A stretch of DNA of 64,000 bases from Undibacterium sp. KW1 (lineage in GTDB: Bacteria; Pseudomonadota; Gammaproteobacteria; Burkholderiales; Burkholderiaceae_D): assembly GCF_009937955.1 (NCBI RefSeq), contig NZ_AP018439.1:3162001-3226000 (forward strand). Reading direction: 5' to 3'. A program made the translations under genes and the position numbers. The notes under the pieces are model-generated. The model did no database searches. It saw only the letters and a list, made by a program, of their open reading frames with translations, and had not been told where the DNA came from. Shown piece by piece: positions 56,892 to 64,000 of the stretch (position 1 is its first letter; every line of letters begins with the position of its first letter).

Positions 56892-57042
56892 GGGCAACTC
56901 CTGTATTGTTACCGCCGCTGCGACGCCCCAAGCTGTCGTTTCCCTGGCCGCGCATGAATTGCCGCGCAGCCTGGAAAGATGATGGAGCGATGTGAATTTG
57001 GGTAGGCGCTACGGCGAGATTTCGGATTAGTTAAACCCTCGA
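56892..57042 (-). other. carA leader region
   Basis: From the predicted start near 57036 the carA transcript would have a 5' leader of about 145 bases, ending in AGGAG before a TTG start. I see no clear attenuator hairpin, PyrR-like site or leader peptide in it. With the promoter and repeat this makes the 314-base gap between carA and the GlcG-like gene. Confidence 0.4.
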
Positions 57043-57071
57043 ATTATAGCGCGAAACGGCCCATCAGGCAA
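57043..57071 (-). promoter_or_regulatory. carA: carAB promoter (sigma-70)
   Basis: Minus-strand TTGCCT (57066-57071) and a perfect TATAAT (57043-57048) are separated by exactly 17 bases. The -35 box overlaps one arm of a 15-bp inverted repeat. Confidence 0.75.
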
Positions 57072-57094
57072 ATACGAAATGCCTGATGGGCCGT
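57056..57094. terminator. 15-bp inverted repeat: GlcG-gene terminator overlapping the carAB promoter
   Basis: Perfect arms ACGGCCCATCAGGCA (57056-57070) and TGCCTGATGGGCCGT (57080-57094) with a nine-base loop. On the minus strand it is followed only by TTCGCG, a poor U-tract. It lies 110 bases after the GlcG-like gene. It may act as terminator, or as an operator because it covers the carA -35. Confidence 0.6.
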
Positions 57095-57205
57095 GAAATT
57101 GCTTGCAAACTCAATAGTGTACGAGCGTGCGTTAATTATTTTCCAGAAATTATCTCTGACACCATCCCGCAAAACAGAATGTGTTATTCAATTTAAATAT
57201 TTGAA

Positions 57206-57610
57206 TTACAGACCCAGAGCAGCAATACCGGCTTTGGCGATTTGCGCATCTTCCGCCGACTTGACGCCTGAAACACCAACCGCACCAACGCATTGACCAT
57301 CGACAATAATTGGCACTCCGCCTTCAAGCATGCCTTCCAGAGGAGCACTCAGGAAAGAATAACGGCCATTATTGATAATATCTTCATAGATTTTTGACTC
57401 ACGCTTGCCCAGTGCGGCAGTAGCAGCCTTGGCTGGGGCAATTTGCGAAGAAATCGGGGCGACGCCATCCAGACGCTGCAACCACATCAAATGACCACCA
57501 TCGTCCACGATAGCGATCACGACAGGCCAGTTATTGGCCTTGGCTTCCGCCTCAGCAGCAGCAGCAATTTTTTTGACATCATCCAGAGTCATCACAGGTT
57601 TTGTTTGCAT
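57206..57610 (-). CDS. GlcG/HbpS family heme-binding-like protein
   Basis: A 134-residue protein of the GlcG/PduO-C/HbpS family. It begins MQTKPVMTLDDVKKIAAAAEAEAKAN and shows VVIAIVDDGGHLMWLQRLDG, the ALGKRESKIYEDIINNG middle and GGVPIIVDGQCVGAVGVSG, all family hallmarks. Members bind heme, cobalamin or small acids and often sit with glycolate or redox genes; the role here is unknown. The start is ATG 57610, with GAGAGGT upstream; a longer frame has no site. It is a single gene upstream of carAB. Confidence 0.9.
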   Translation of the reverse strand: MQTKPVMTLDDVKKIAAAAEAEAKANNWPVVIAIVDDGGHLMWLQRLDGVAPISSQIAPAKAATAALGKRESKIYEDIINNGRYSFLSAPLEGMLEGGVPIIVDGQCVGAVGVSGVKSAEDAQIAKAGIAALGL

Positions 57611-57872
57611 AAATACCTCTCCATTAAATTCTGCGGATTGTACGCCAAGCAATTGCGCTTAGGTATACAAACAGTTTTTACCAATTTAGCCAGCTTATTG
57701 AGTCCTTTTTAGCGCCAGGCCAGAAATCAGCCTGATACAAAACCCCTGAACATATTGCCATTATTTCAAGTAAATAGCGGAAACTTATTGTTACTCAGAA
57801 AGGTATCCCAAATAGTTTACATTTTTTCAGAGTTCGCTTACAGTTGACCGGTTTTTCCAACCAGGTGCAAAG

Positions 57873-58412
57873 ATGCTAATAACCGTTTCCAGAATATCAA
57901 GGAAAGCCAAATTAGTGCTTATCTCAACTATGCTGCTAGCAGCAGCGGCCAATCCAGCCTGGAGCGCAGACAATCCCTTCCCCGAGTCCTCGACCGCCTA
58001 CACCAAACTGCAGGAAATCAAGCAACGCGCATCCGACCTCACAGTCAAAGCCATGGATTTGATGGGCATACGTTATAAGCGCGGCGGCAACTCACCTGAA
58101 AATGGTCTCGATTGCAGCGGCTTTGTCAGATATGTATTCAAAGATGTGGTCAGCGCCAATTTGCCACGCACCTCAGCAGAAATCAGTAAAGTAGGCGAAC
58201 ACGTAGAACAAAAGGATTTGCAGCCCGGCGATCTGGTTTTTTATAACACGCTCAAACGCGGCTTTTCTCATGTAGGCATTTATCTGGGTGACAACAAATT
58301 CATCCATTCCCCTTCAGCAGGCGGCCAGGTCAGGGTGGAAAGCATGGACATCGCTTACTGGAAAAAACGCTTCAATGGCGCACGCCGCATCAATGATGAT
58401 GAAGTCAAATAA
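57873..58412 (+). CDS. NlpC/P60 (C40) family cell wall peptidase
   Basis: Exported peptidoglycan endopeptidase of 179 residues. A signal peptide (about 1-31, ending AWSA) is followed by the NlpC/P60 domain (about 55-175). The catalytic triad is Cys in LDCSGFVRYVF, His in FSHVGIYLGD and His in KFIHSPSAGG. The single-domain form resembles Spr/MepS and YafL-type enzymes that cut the stem peptide cross-link. There is no lipobox, so it would be periplasmic and soluble. It is a stand-alone gene. Confidence 0.93.
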   Translation: MLITVSRISRKAKLVLISTMLLAAAANPAWSADNPFPESSTAYTKLQEIKQRASDLTVKAMDLMGIRYKRGGNSPENGLDCSGFVRYVFKDVVSANLPRTSAEISKVGEHVEQKDLQPGDLVFYNTLKRGFSHVGIYLGDNKFIHSPSAGGQVRVESMDIAYWKKRFNGARRINDDEVK

Positions 58413-58537
58413 TTAGCATAAAATAAATTATTTAGTGCCAAGCAGTTTTAACTACAGATTTTCCCAGCCTCAAAAAACAAAGGCAGAGCAAATCATGCCC
58501 TGCCTTATCTTCCCTCCTTTACCTCATCTCCGTCAGA

Positions 58538-59497
58538 TCAGCGCTCCTGCATCGCCTTAATCTTTTGCTTAATCTCTGGCATCATTGCCATTGCCGCTTT
58601 TTCACCTGCCAGGATAGCCAGATTGCGGCCATTAAAATCGTTACCCTTCATACCCGGCAATTCCGGGCGTATCACTATCTCGGCCTGCTTCAACTCAAAC
58701 TGATTAATGCTCTGCCCCATGATGGCTACGGTTTGCAGTAACACATCAAGAGTCGCATTGGAAACCAGCGGCTCAGGCGGCGAAGAAATATTGACGGCAA
58801 TCACCAGGTCTGCCCCCATTTCACGAGCAAAACGTACCGGCACTGGCGATACCAGACCACCATCGACATACAGGCGATCATTGATTTTCACAGGTTGAAA
58901 TACGCCAGGCACAGCCGACGAAGCACGCACTGCCGCACCCGTATTCCCGCGCTGGAAAAGTACTGCATGGCCAGTTGCCAGGTCGGTCGCGACAGCACCA
59001 AATGGCTTGCGCAGTTTTTCTATCGGTGCTTGCACCACCAGACGGTTTACGTAGGCTTGCAGGGCATCACCCTTCAATACACCACTGGACTTGGAAAACA
59101 AAGGCAGCGACCAGTCAGAGATGGTCACTTCATCCATATCCAAAGCCATTTTTTGCAGGGCAAAGCCATTATTCCCAGCCGCGTACATGGCCCCGACTAC
59201 ACTGCCTGCACTGGTACCAACCACAACATCAGGATTGATGCCTTGCGACTCCAGCGCCTTGATGACACCTATATGGGCAAACCCACGCGCCGCACCACCG
59301 CCAAGCGCCAGTCCTATGCGTACGGGCTTGAGTGTCTTGACCACAGGGATGGCGGGCGTCACGGCAGGTGTTGCCTGTTGTGGCGAAGTATTGCAGGCAG
59401 ACAGGCCAAATACCAGCATGACCGGCAAGGCGAGACGGGCAAGAACAGAGTTTTTACCAGCAGCCAAAGCTGATGGACGGGAAAATAGACGCGACAT
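58538..59497 (-). CDS. Patatin-like phospholipase lipoprotein (RssA-like)
   Basis: A 319-residue protein. The N-terminus has a signal with the lipobox LSAC (Cys35), then a Pro/Thr-rich linker. The patatin domain (about 60-270) carries the oxyanion loop LGGGAARGFAHIG, nucleophile GTSAGS and the Asp dyad residue in VDGGLVSPVP. It should be a membrane-bound acyl hydrolase in the envelope. The start is ATG 59497, giving MSRLFSRPSALAAG; a TTG 18 bases earlier is open. It diverges from the CpdB-like gene. Confidence 0.9.
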   Translation of the reverse strand: MSRLFSRPSALAAGKNSVLARLALPVMLVFGLSACNTSPQQATPAVTPAIPVVKTLKPVRIGLALGGGAARGFAHIGVIKALESQGINPDVVVGTSAGSVVGAMYAAGNNGFALQKMALDMDEVTISDWSLPLFSKSSGVLKGDALQAYVNRLVVQAPIEKLRKPFGAVATDLATGHAVLFQRGNTGAAVRASSAVPGVFQPVKINDRLYVDGGLVSPVPVRFAREMGADLVIAVNISSPPEPLVSNATLDVLLQTVAIMGQSINQFELKQAEIVIRPELPGMKGNDFNGRNLAILAGEKAAMAMMPEIKQKIKAMQER

Positions 59498-59854
59498 GTG
59501 ATTTCTAGGTTTCAACAGTAAATGAGGTGCAAGTTCCGGCGAAAGGGATTTTTTGCAGGTGCGTGATTATATTTCTAAAATAGCCATAGCACCGGACATG
59601 CTGAAAAAAACTGCTGAACAGACCAAATCACCATAGGCAGACTACCGATTTGATGAATTCACCTTCAAGCCATATATCACAAAATCATGATATGCGGCAT
59701 TCACATATTTATATGTCATGCCATAGAAATAATTAGTATTGATAATCCCGCACTTGTCGCGTAATTACCGACCCAATTATCCGGAAAGTCCCGCAACTTG
59801 CGGAGACACCATTCGTTAAACATTTGATGTCTGAAGCTACTCTTGAAAGATTTT
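59498..59854. other. Intergenic region between divergent patatin and CpdB-like genes
   Basis: A 357-base divergent control region. It holds AT-rich partial palindromes (ATATCA...TGATAT near 59676-59695, CATATTTATATG near 59705-59716) and CCGCAA-C-TTGCGG near 59793. No Pho-box-like repeat was recognised. I see no gene in it. Confidence 0.4.
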
Positions 59855-61978
59855 ATGAAAAAAATTTCCTGGTTACCGCCACTCACTCCCATCGCGGCAC
59901 TGGTAGCTCTTGCACTGGCAGGCTGTGGCAGCAGCAACCCGACCACAACAACCAATGTAACGCCCGCCGTCGATCCCAACAGCATACCGGAAGGAACCGT
60001 CGTCAAACTGGCCTTGCTGGAAACCACGGACATCCATCAAAACATACTCAGCTACGATTATTACGGCCTGAAAGCCGATACCAGCCTGGGCCTGGAAAGA
60101 ACCGCCGCCCTGATCAAGGATGCACGCGCAGAAAATCCCAATAATATCCTGCTCGACGACGGCGATGTCATACAAGGAACTTTGCTTGGCGATTATCAGG
60201 CACTGGCAGCACCCGTCACCTGCAACGGCACACTGGCCATCTATAAAGTCATGAATGCTTTGAAATATGATGGCGCAGGCTTGGGTAATCATGAATTCAA
60301 TTATGGCCTGGGCTTTTTGAGCCAGATCACCAATACCGATTTTGGCTTGCCCGATGTCAGCAAAGCTGGCACTTGTGGCGCCCCCAACTTCCCGCTGGTT
60401 TTATCGAATGTAGTCGGTGCCAGCAGCCAAAAGCCCATCTTCAACCCTACATCCATCATCAATAAACAATTTGTCGCTACCAAGCCTGATGGCAGCAGCA
60501 TGAATGTCAAACTCAATGTCGGCATCATGGGCTTTGTACCACCACAAATCATGGACTGGGATCAAAAATCCCTTGCTGGTAAAGTCGTCGTCAATGGCGT
60601 GCAAGAATCTGCCAACAAATATGTACCTGAGCTGCGTGCCAAAGGTGCTGATCTGGTCGTCGCCCTGTCCCACGGCGGCCTGGATGCATCGCCCTACAGC
60701 CCAAAAATGGAAAACGGCAGCCTGCACCTGAGCACGACTGGTATCGATGCATTGATGCTGGGTCACGCCCACTTGATTTTCCCGGCACCAAAAGAAGTTG
60801 GTGCCCCGGCCATCGATGCTTCGCTAGCTGCCCTGCCTGCTACGATTGTCGATACCAAAAAAGGTCTGGTCAATGGCGTGCCAGCAGTCATGGCTCAAAG
60901 CTGGGGCCGCCGCCTGGGCATCATACAAATGACACTCAAGTATCAAAGTGGTAAATGGGTAGTGCAAAAAGACCTGACCAATGTAGAAGCACGAGGCTTC
61001 AAGTATAAAGATGGCACCAACATCATTGATGCAGATGCCTCTATCGCGCCACTGGTTGACACCGAACACAAAGCCACCATCAACTACGCAACACAAGCTC
61101 TGGGCACAACGACAGACTTTGAAATGTCCGCCTACTTTTCCCTGGTCGGCGATGTCTCTGCCATACAAATCGTCAATCAGGCGCAAATCGACTATGTGAA
61201 AAACTTTATCGCAACTTCAAATGATGCGACGATAGCCAGCTACAAATCCATCCCCGTCATTTCATGCAGCGCGCCATTCAAGGCAGGCCGCAATGGACCA
61301 ACAGACTTTACGGACGTTGCACCAGGCGCCAGCCCAGCATCGCCATTTGGTTTGCAAGTACGCAACCCAGGTGATCTTTACCTGTATGGAAATAACAATC
61401 TGCAAGCCGTCAAGATCAAGGGCTCTGACCTGAAGAACTGGCTGGAAACCGCAGCAAAACAATTCGGCCAGATAGACCCTGCACTGACGACTGAGCAAGA
61501 CTTGGTGCCGTCTTATTCAACCATCTATAACTATGATGTGTTCTATGCAGACAATAATGCACTGATCTATCAGATCGATGTTACCCAGCCAGCAGGCAAG
61601 CGCATTGTCAATCTGACGTACGCGGGCAAGGCCATAGGCGACAATGATGACTTTATCGTTGCGACGAATGACTACCGTGCAGGTGGCGGCGGTAATTTCC
61701 CTGGCATTGATGGCAGCAAGACCATTATCAAATCGCCAGATGCCAATCAGGCTGTGGTCAGCAATTTCGTCAAAAAACAAGGCAAGATCACCAGTGTAGC
61801 GAATGGCACAGGCCAGAGCTGGAGTTTTGTTAAAGTAACGACCAAGGGACCTGTAATTTTGCGCTCTGCTCCAGGCAAAATATCAGTAGCACAAGCACTG
61901 GGATTGAGCCGCGTCAAATCCGAAGGCACCCTGGATGCCAGCGGCTTTGCCAAATATGCGATAGATTTAAGCAAGTAA
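59855..61978 (+). CDS. CpdB-like 2',3'-cyclic phosphodiesterase / 3'-nucleotidase lipoprotein
   Basis: A 707-residue bifunctional metallophosphatase and 5'-nucleotidase family protein. The lipobox is LAGC near residue 24, unlike the soluble periplasmic E. coli CpdB. The N-terminal metal domain has LLETTDIHQNI, a DYYG...LGLERTAALIKDAR block typical of CpdB, DDGDVIQG, GNHEFNYG and ALSHGG, then GHAHLIF. The C-terminal nucleotide-binding domain (about 450-640) has the FADN-like YADNNALIYQIDV and VATNDYRAGGGGNFPG. It probably recovers phosphate and nucleosides from extracellular nucleotides. ATG 59855 is used; a TTG 12 bases earlier is open. Confidence 0.9.
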   Translation: MKKISWLPPLTPIAALVALALAGCGSSNPTTTTNVTPAVDPNSIPEGTVVKLALLETTDIHQNILSYDYYGLKADTSLGLERTAALIKDARAENPNNILLDDGDVIQGTLLGDYQALAAPVTCNGTLAIYKVMNALKYDGAGLGNHEFNYGLGFLSQITNTDFGLPDVSKAGTCGAPNFPLVLSNVVGASSQKPIFNPTSIINKQFVATKPDGSSMNVKLNVGIMGFVPPQIMDWDQKSLAGKVVVNGVQESANKYVPELRAKGADLVVALSHGGLDASPYSPKMENGSLHLSTTGIDALMLGHAHLIFPAPKEVGAPAIDASLAALPATIVDTKKGLVNGVPAVMAQSWGRRLGIIQMTLKYQSGKWVVQKDLTNVEARGFKYKDGTNIIDADASIAPLVDTEHKATINYATQALGTTTDFEMSAYFSLVGDVSAIQIVNQAQIDYVKNFIATSNDATIASYKSIPVISCSAPFKAGRNGPTDFTDVAPGASPASPFGLQVRNPGDLYLYGNNNLQAVKIKGSDLKNWLETAAKQFGQIDPALTTEQDLVPSYSTIYNYDVFYADNNALIYQIDVTQPAGKRIVNLTYAGKAIGDNDDFIVATNDYRAGGGGNFPGIDGSKTIIKSPDANQAVVSNFVKKQGKITSVANGTGQSWSFVKVTTKGPVILRSAPGKISVAQALGLSRVKSEGTLDASGFAKYAIDLSK

Positions 61979-62064
61979 ACTCGCTGAAATTTGGCAAGAA
62001 AGTTTAGCAAGAAAGAACAAGCACGCACTTCAGTTTGAAGTGCGTGCCTACCCATGATGACGAT

Positions 62065-62799
62065 ATGCTTAACAACTTAAGAATCAGTGCAGGCGTGGTA
62101 CTACTATGCAGCCTGTGCGCCTGCGCACCGGTTCCAACTACGGCAGAAATAGAATCTGCCGGCATACAGGCTTTGCATGCACAACTACCCTCTGCCATCG
62201 CAGCACTGCAAAAATGGGCATCTGCTGGCAATGCAGTAGCCCAGCGCGAACTGGGTCTGGCGTATGCAATACATTCTGAACAACAAGCCCAGGCTTTGCT
62301 GTGGCTGGAGCGTGCCGCAAAAAATCAGCATGGTGACGCAGAAGCGCAGTTTCAACTGGCAGAGGCCAACTATAAAGGCCGTCTTGGATTGACAAAAAAT
62401 GAGTCGCAAGCCTGGAAATGGTATGAGCTTGCAGCCAATAATGCTTATGGCAAAGCCAGCTTCATGCTGGCTCGCATGGCAAAATATGGTCAGGGAGTAC
62501 CGCAAGATCTGGCGTTGTCTGTCAAATGGCTGGAAAAAGCCAGTGAGCAAGGCAATGCACAGGCCATGTTCCTGCTATCGAACGCCTATGCCGCAGGAGA
62601 AGGCGTCAAACAGGATCAGGCACTGGCCAGAAAGTGGCTGGAAGAATCTGCGGAGCTTGAATACCCGGTCGCCATCCAGGCCCTGGCCATGGAATTGGAA
62701 AGCGGTAGCAAGCAAGTGGAAAAAGATCCACTAAAGGCCAGACACTTGATCAAGGAAGCCTCGGATGAACGTCTGATGCGCTGGAACCGCTATCAATAA
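62065..62799 (+). CDS. Sel1-repeat lipoprotein
   Basis: A 244-residue exported protein. It begins MLNNLRISAGVVLLCSLCAC, where the final Cys20 is in a lipobox-like LCAC. About four Sel1/TPR-like repeats follow (residues 55-235), for example AEAQFQLAEANYKGRLG, KASFMLARMAKYGQGVPQD and AQAMFLLSNAYAAGEGVKQD. Such repeats bind other proteins; the partner is unknown. ATG 62065 gives the signal peptide. Its stop overlaps the stop of the convergent transporter gene by seven bases. Confidence 0.88.
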   Translation: MLNNLRISAGVVLLCSLCACAPVPTTAEIESAGIQALHAQLPSAIAALQKWASAGNAVAQRELGLAYAIHSEQQAQALLWLERAAKNQHGDAEAQFQLAEANYKGRLGLTKNESQAWKWYELAANNAYGKASFMLARMAKYGQGVPQDLALSVKWLEKASEQGNAQAMFLLSNAYAAGEGVKQDQALARKWLEESAELEYPVAIQALAMELESGSKQVEKDPLKARHLIKEASDERLMRWNRYQ

Positions 62800-64000
62800 A
62801 AAAACGTCGCCAGCATGGACATCACTGCAAGTGCCATCATACAGGTGGCCAGCCAGCCCAATATTTTCAGCCTGCGGGTAATCACAAATTTACCCATGAT
62901 GTCGGCCCTTGTCGCCATCAACATCATGACCACCATGATAGGAACAGAAATCACGCCATTGATGACTGCACTCCAGTAAAGGGCCTTGATGGGGTCAATC
63001 GCCGTAAATCCCAGCGTAATACCTATCACTGTTGAAAGCGCGATGATGGCGTAGAACTGCCGGGCCTGCATCGGTGTATCTTCGAGACTGTTTTTCCATT
63101 TGAATGCGCCTGCCATGGCATACGCAGATGAACCGGCCAGCACAGGTATTGCCAGCAAACCCGTGCCTATGATACCCGCACTGAACAGCATGAAAGCCAG
63201 GTCACCGGCGATGGGCCGCAAGGCCATTGCCGCCTGCGCAGAAGTCTGGATATCGGTCACGCCATGCAAATTCAGCGTAACAGCGGTAGTCAATATGATG
63301 AAAAAAGCCACCAGATTGGAAAATGCCATACCTATGTAGGTGTCAAGCTTGATACGCTTGAGATTGGCTGGCGCCTGCTCAGGCGCCTGTATCAGTGGAC
63401 GTGCCAGATGGTCAGCGCGCATCTCCTCCACTTCTTGCGAAGCTTGCCAGAAAAACAGGTAGGGGCTGATGGTCGTACCAAATACGGCCACCACTGTCGT
63501 GATGTATTCTTTTTTCCAGGATAGCTGAGGCATGACTGCCCTCTTAACAACGTCCATCCAGGGTGTATGGACAACGAACACCGTGGCAACATACGCCAGC
63601 AAGGCCAATGTCAGCCATTTCAAAAAACGCACATAGCGCTGATAAGGAATAAATACCTGCAACAGCAAAGACAATATGCCAAAACCTATTGCATACAGAT
63701 GCGCCTTGCCACCCACGAGCAATTTCAAGGCCTCACCCATGGCAGAAATATCAGCCGCAATATTGATGGTATTGGCGATCAGCAGAAGTCCTACCACCGC
63801 ATACAATAACCAGGCGGGATAATGACGACGTATATTGGTGGCAAGACCATGACCGCTGACCCTGCCTATACGGGCACTGACGATTTGTATGCCCACCATC
63901 AAGGGATAGGTAAACAATACCGTCCACAACATATTGAAACCGAATTGCGCACCTGCTTGCGAATAGGTTGCAATGCCACTGGGGTCATCATCGGCGGCTC
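62793..64000 (-). CDS. NRAMP-family metal transporter with variant metal-site motifs (5' end cut by window)
   Basis: The last 402 codons of a multi-spanning NRAMP-like transporter; the start lies beyond base 64000. About ten hydrophobic helices are visible. The first-helix signature reads DDDPSGIATYSQAGAQFG, so the canonical DPGN is DPSG. The sixth-helix region reads GTTISPYLFFWQASQEVEE, without the MPH motif of Mn/Fe NRAMPs. It belongs to a recurring subgroup of the family whose substrate is uncertain, perhaps Mg or another ion. It is convergent with the Sel1 gene, with a seven-base overlap of the stops. No MntR-type site can be seen because the promoter is outside the window. Confidence 0.85.
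   Translation of the reverse strand, partial: AADDDPSGIATYSQAGAQFGFNMLWTVLFTYPLMVGIQIVSARIGRVSGHGLATNIRRHYPAWLLYAVVGLLLIANTINIAADISAMGEALKLLVGGKAHLYAIGFGILSLLLQVFIPYQRYVRFLKWLTLALLAYVATVFVVHTPWMDVVKRAVMPQLSWKKEYITTVVAVFGTTISPYLFFWQASQEVEEMRADHLARPLIQAPEQAPANLKRIKLDTYIGMAFSNLVAFFIILTTAVTLNLHGVTDIQTSAQAAMALRPIAGDLAFMLFSAGIIGTGLLAIPVLAGSSAYAMAGAFKWKNSLEDTPMQARQFYAIIALSTVIGITLGFTAIDPIKALYWSAVINGVISVPIMVVMMLMATRADIMGKFVITRRLKILGWLATCMMALAVMSMLATFFY

Noticed and set aside
56773..56955. Possible leader peptide upstream of or overlapping carA
   Set aside because: The frame has no ribosome site and no arginine or pyrimidine-codon logic, and it largely overlaps carA in another frame.

Overview
The window looks like a chromosomal segment of a Burkholderiales betaproteobacterium, most likely Oxalobacteraceae and perhaps Undibacterium-like. 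This is judged from gene order and moderate GC, not from a database search. Supporting arrangements are rnfB-like/nth, dapA-bamC, yciO with an RNase AM-type PHP gene, trpF-trpB-trpA-accD-folC-dedD-cvpA-purF, EpsE/F/G polysaccharide genes, wrbA-DUF2069-FAD dehydrogenase, and glmM-folP-ftsH-rlmE with divergent yhbY. I see no transposase, integrase, phage gene, rRNA or CRISPR array, and only one tRNA.

Layout. 1-2.8 kb: tail of a PHA depolymerase gene, rnfB-like and nth, a RutE-type nitroreductase and a DUF1841 gene. 2.9-9 kb: bamC, dapA, a methyltransferase, an M50 protease, yciO, htpX and a PHP nuclease, all on the minus strand. 9.1-14 kb: a TonB-dependent receptor and a two-gene ABC-2 exporter. 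14.2-23.3 kb: a long minus-strand biosynthetic array (two small membrane proteins, trpF, trpB, trpA, accD, folC, a SPOR protein, cvpA, purF). 23.5-38 kb: an exopolysaccharide locus built from a GT26 transferase, a secreted glycosidase-like protein, an O-antigen ligase/polymerase, two GT2 transferases, EpsE-EpsF-EpsG export and chain-length machinery, an EpsB-type initiating phosphotransferase and a FemAB-like acetyltransferase. Isocitrate lyase sits inside this locus. 38-43.5 kb: yihY, wrbA, DUF2069, a GlcD-like flavoprotein and a chemoreceptor. 43.8-46.2 kb: a PPP-type phosphatase divergent from a BrxR/CapW-like WYL regulator, followed by tRNA-Arg(TCT). 46.3-57.6 kb: glmM, folP, ftsH, rlmE, yhbY, greA, carB, carA and a GlcG-like gene. 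57.8-64 kb: an NlpC/P60 peptidase, a patatin lipoprotein, a CpdB-like lipoprotein, a Sel1 lipoprotein and a variant NRAMP transporter cut by the window end.

How the genes fit together. Most of the window is housekeeping: tryptophan, purine, pyrimidine, folate, lysine and cell-wall precursors, outer-membrane assembly and proteolysis. The accessory content is the exopolysaccharide locus. There EpsB would start the lipid-linked unit, the GT2 and GT26 enzymes extend it, the ligase-like protein polymerises it, and EpsF/EpsG/EpsE control chain length and export. EpsG carries an N-terminal two-motif MshEN-like module, which suggests cyclic-di-GMP input to the kinase.

The least expected items are: (1) the WYL regulator/PPP phosphatase divergent pair around a perfect 19-bp inverted repeat; (2) the MshEN-like module on EpsG; (3) the NRAMP-family transporter with DPSG in place of DPGN and no MPH motif; and (4) several genes (yciO, folC, folP, and more loosely greA) whose start codon follows a hairpin plus U-tract at once, with no Shine-Dalgarno sequence. 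Two further genes (wrbA and rlmE) have a -10-like box exactly where a leaderless transcript would need it. All functions are inferred from sequence reading; no alignment or search was run.
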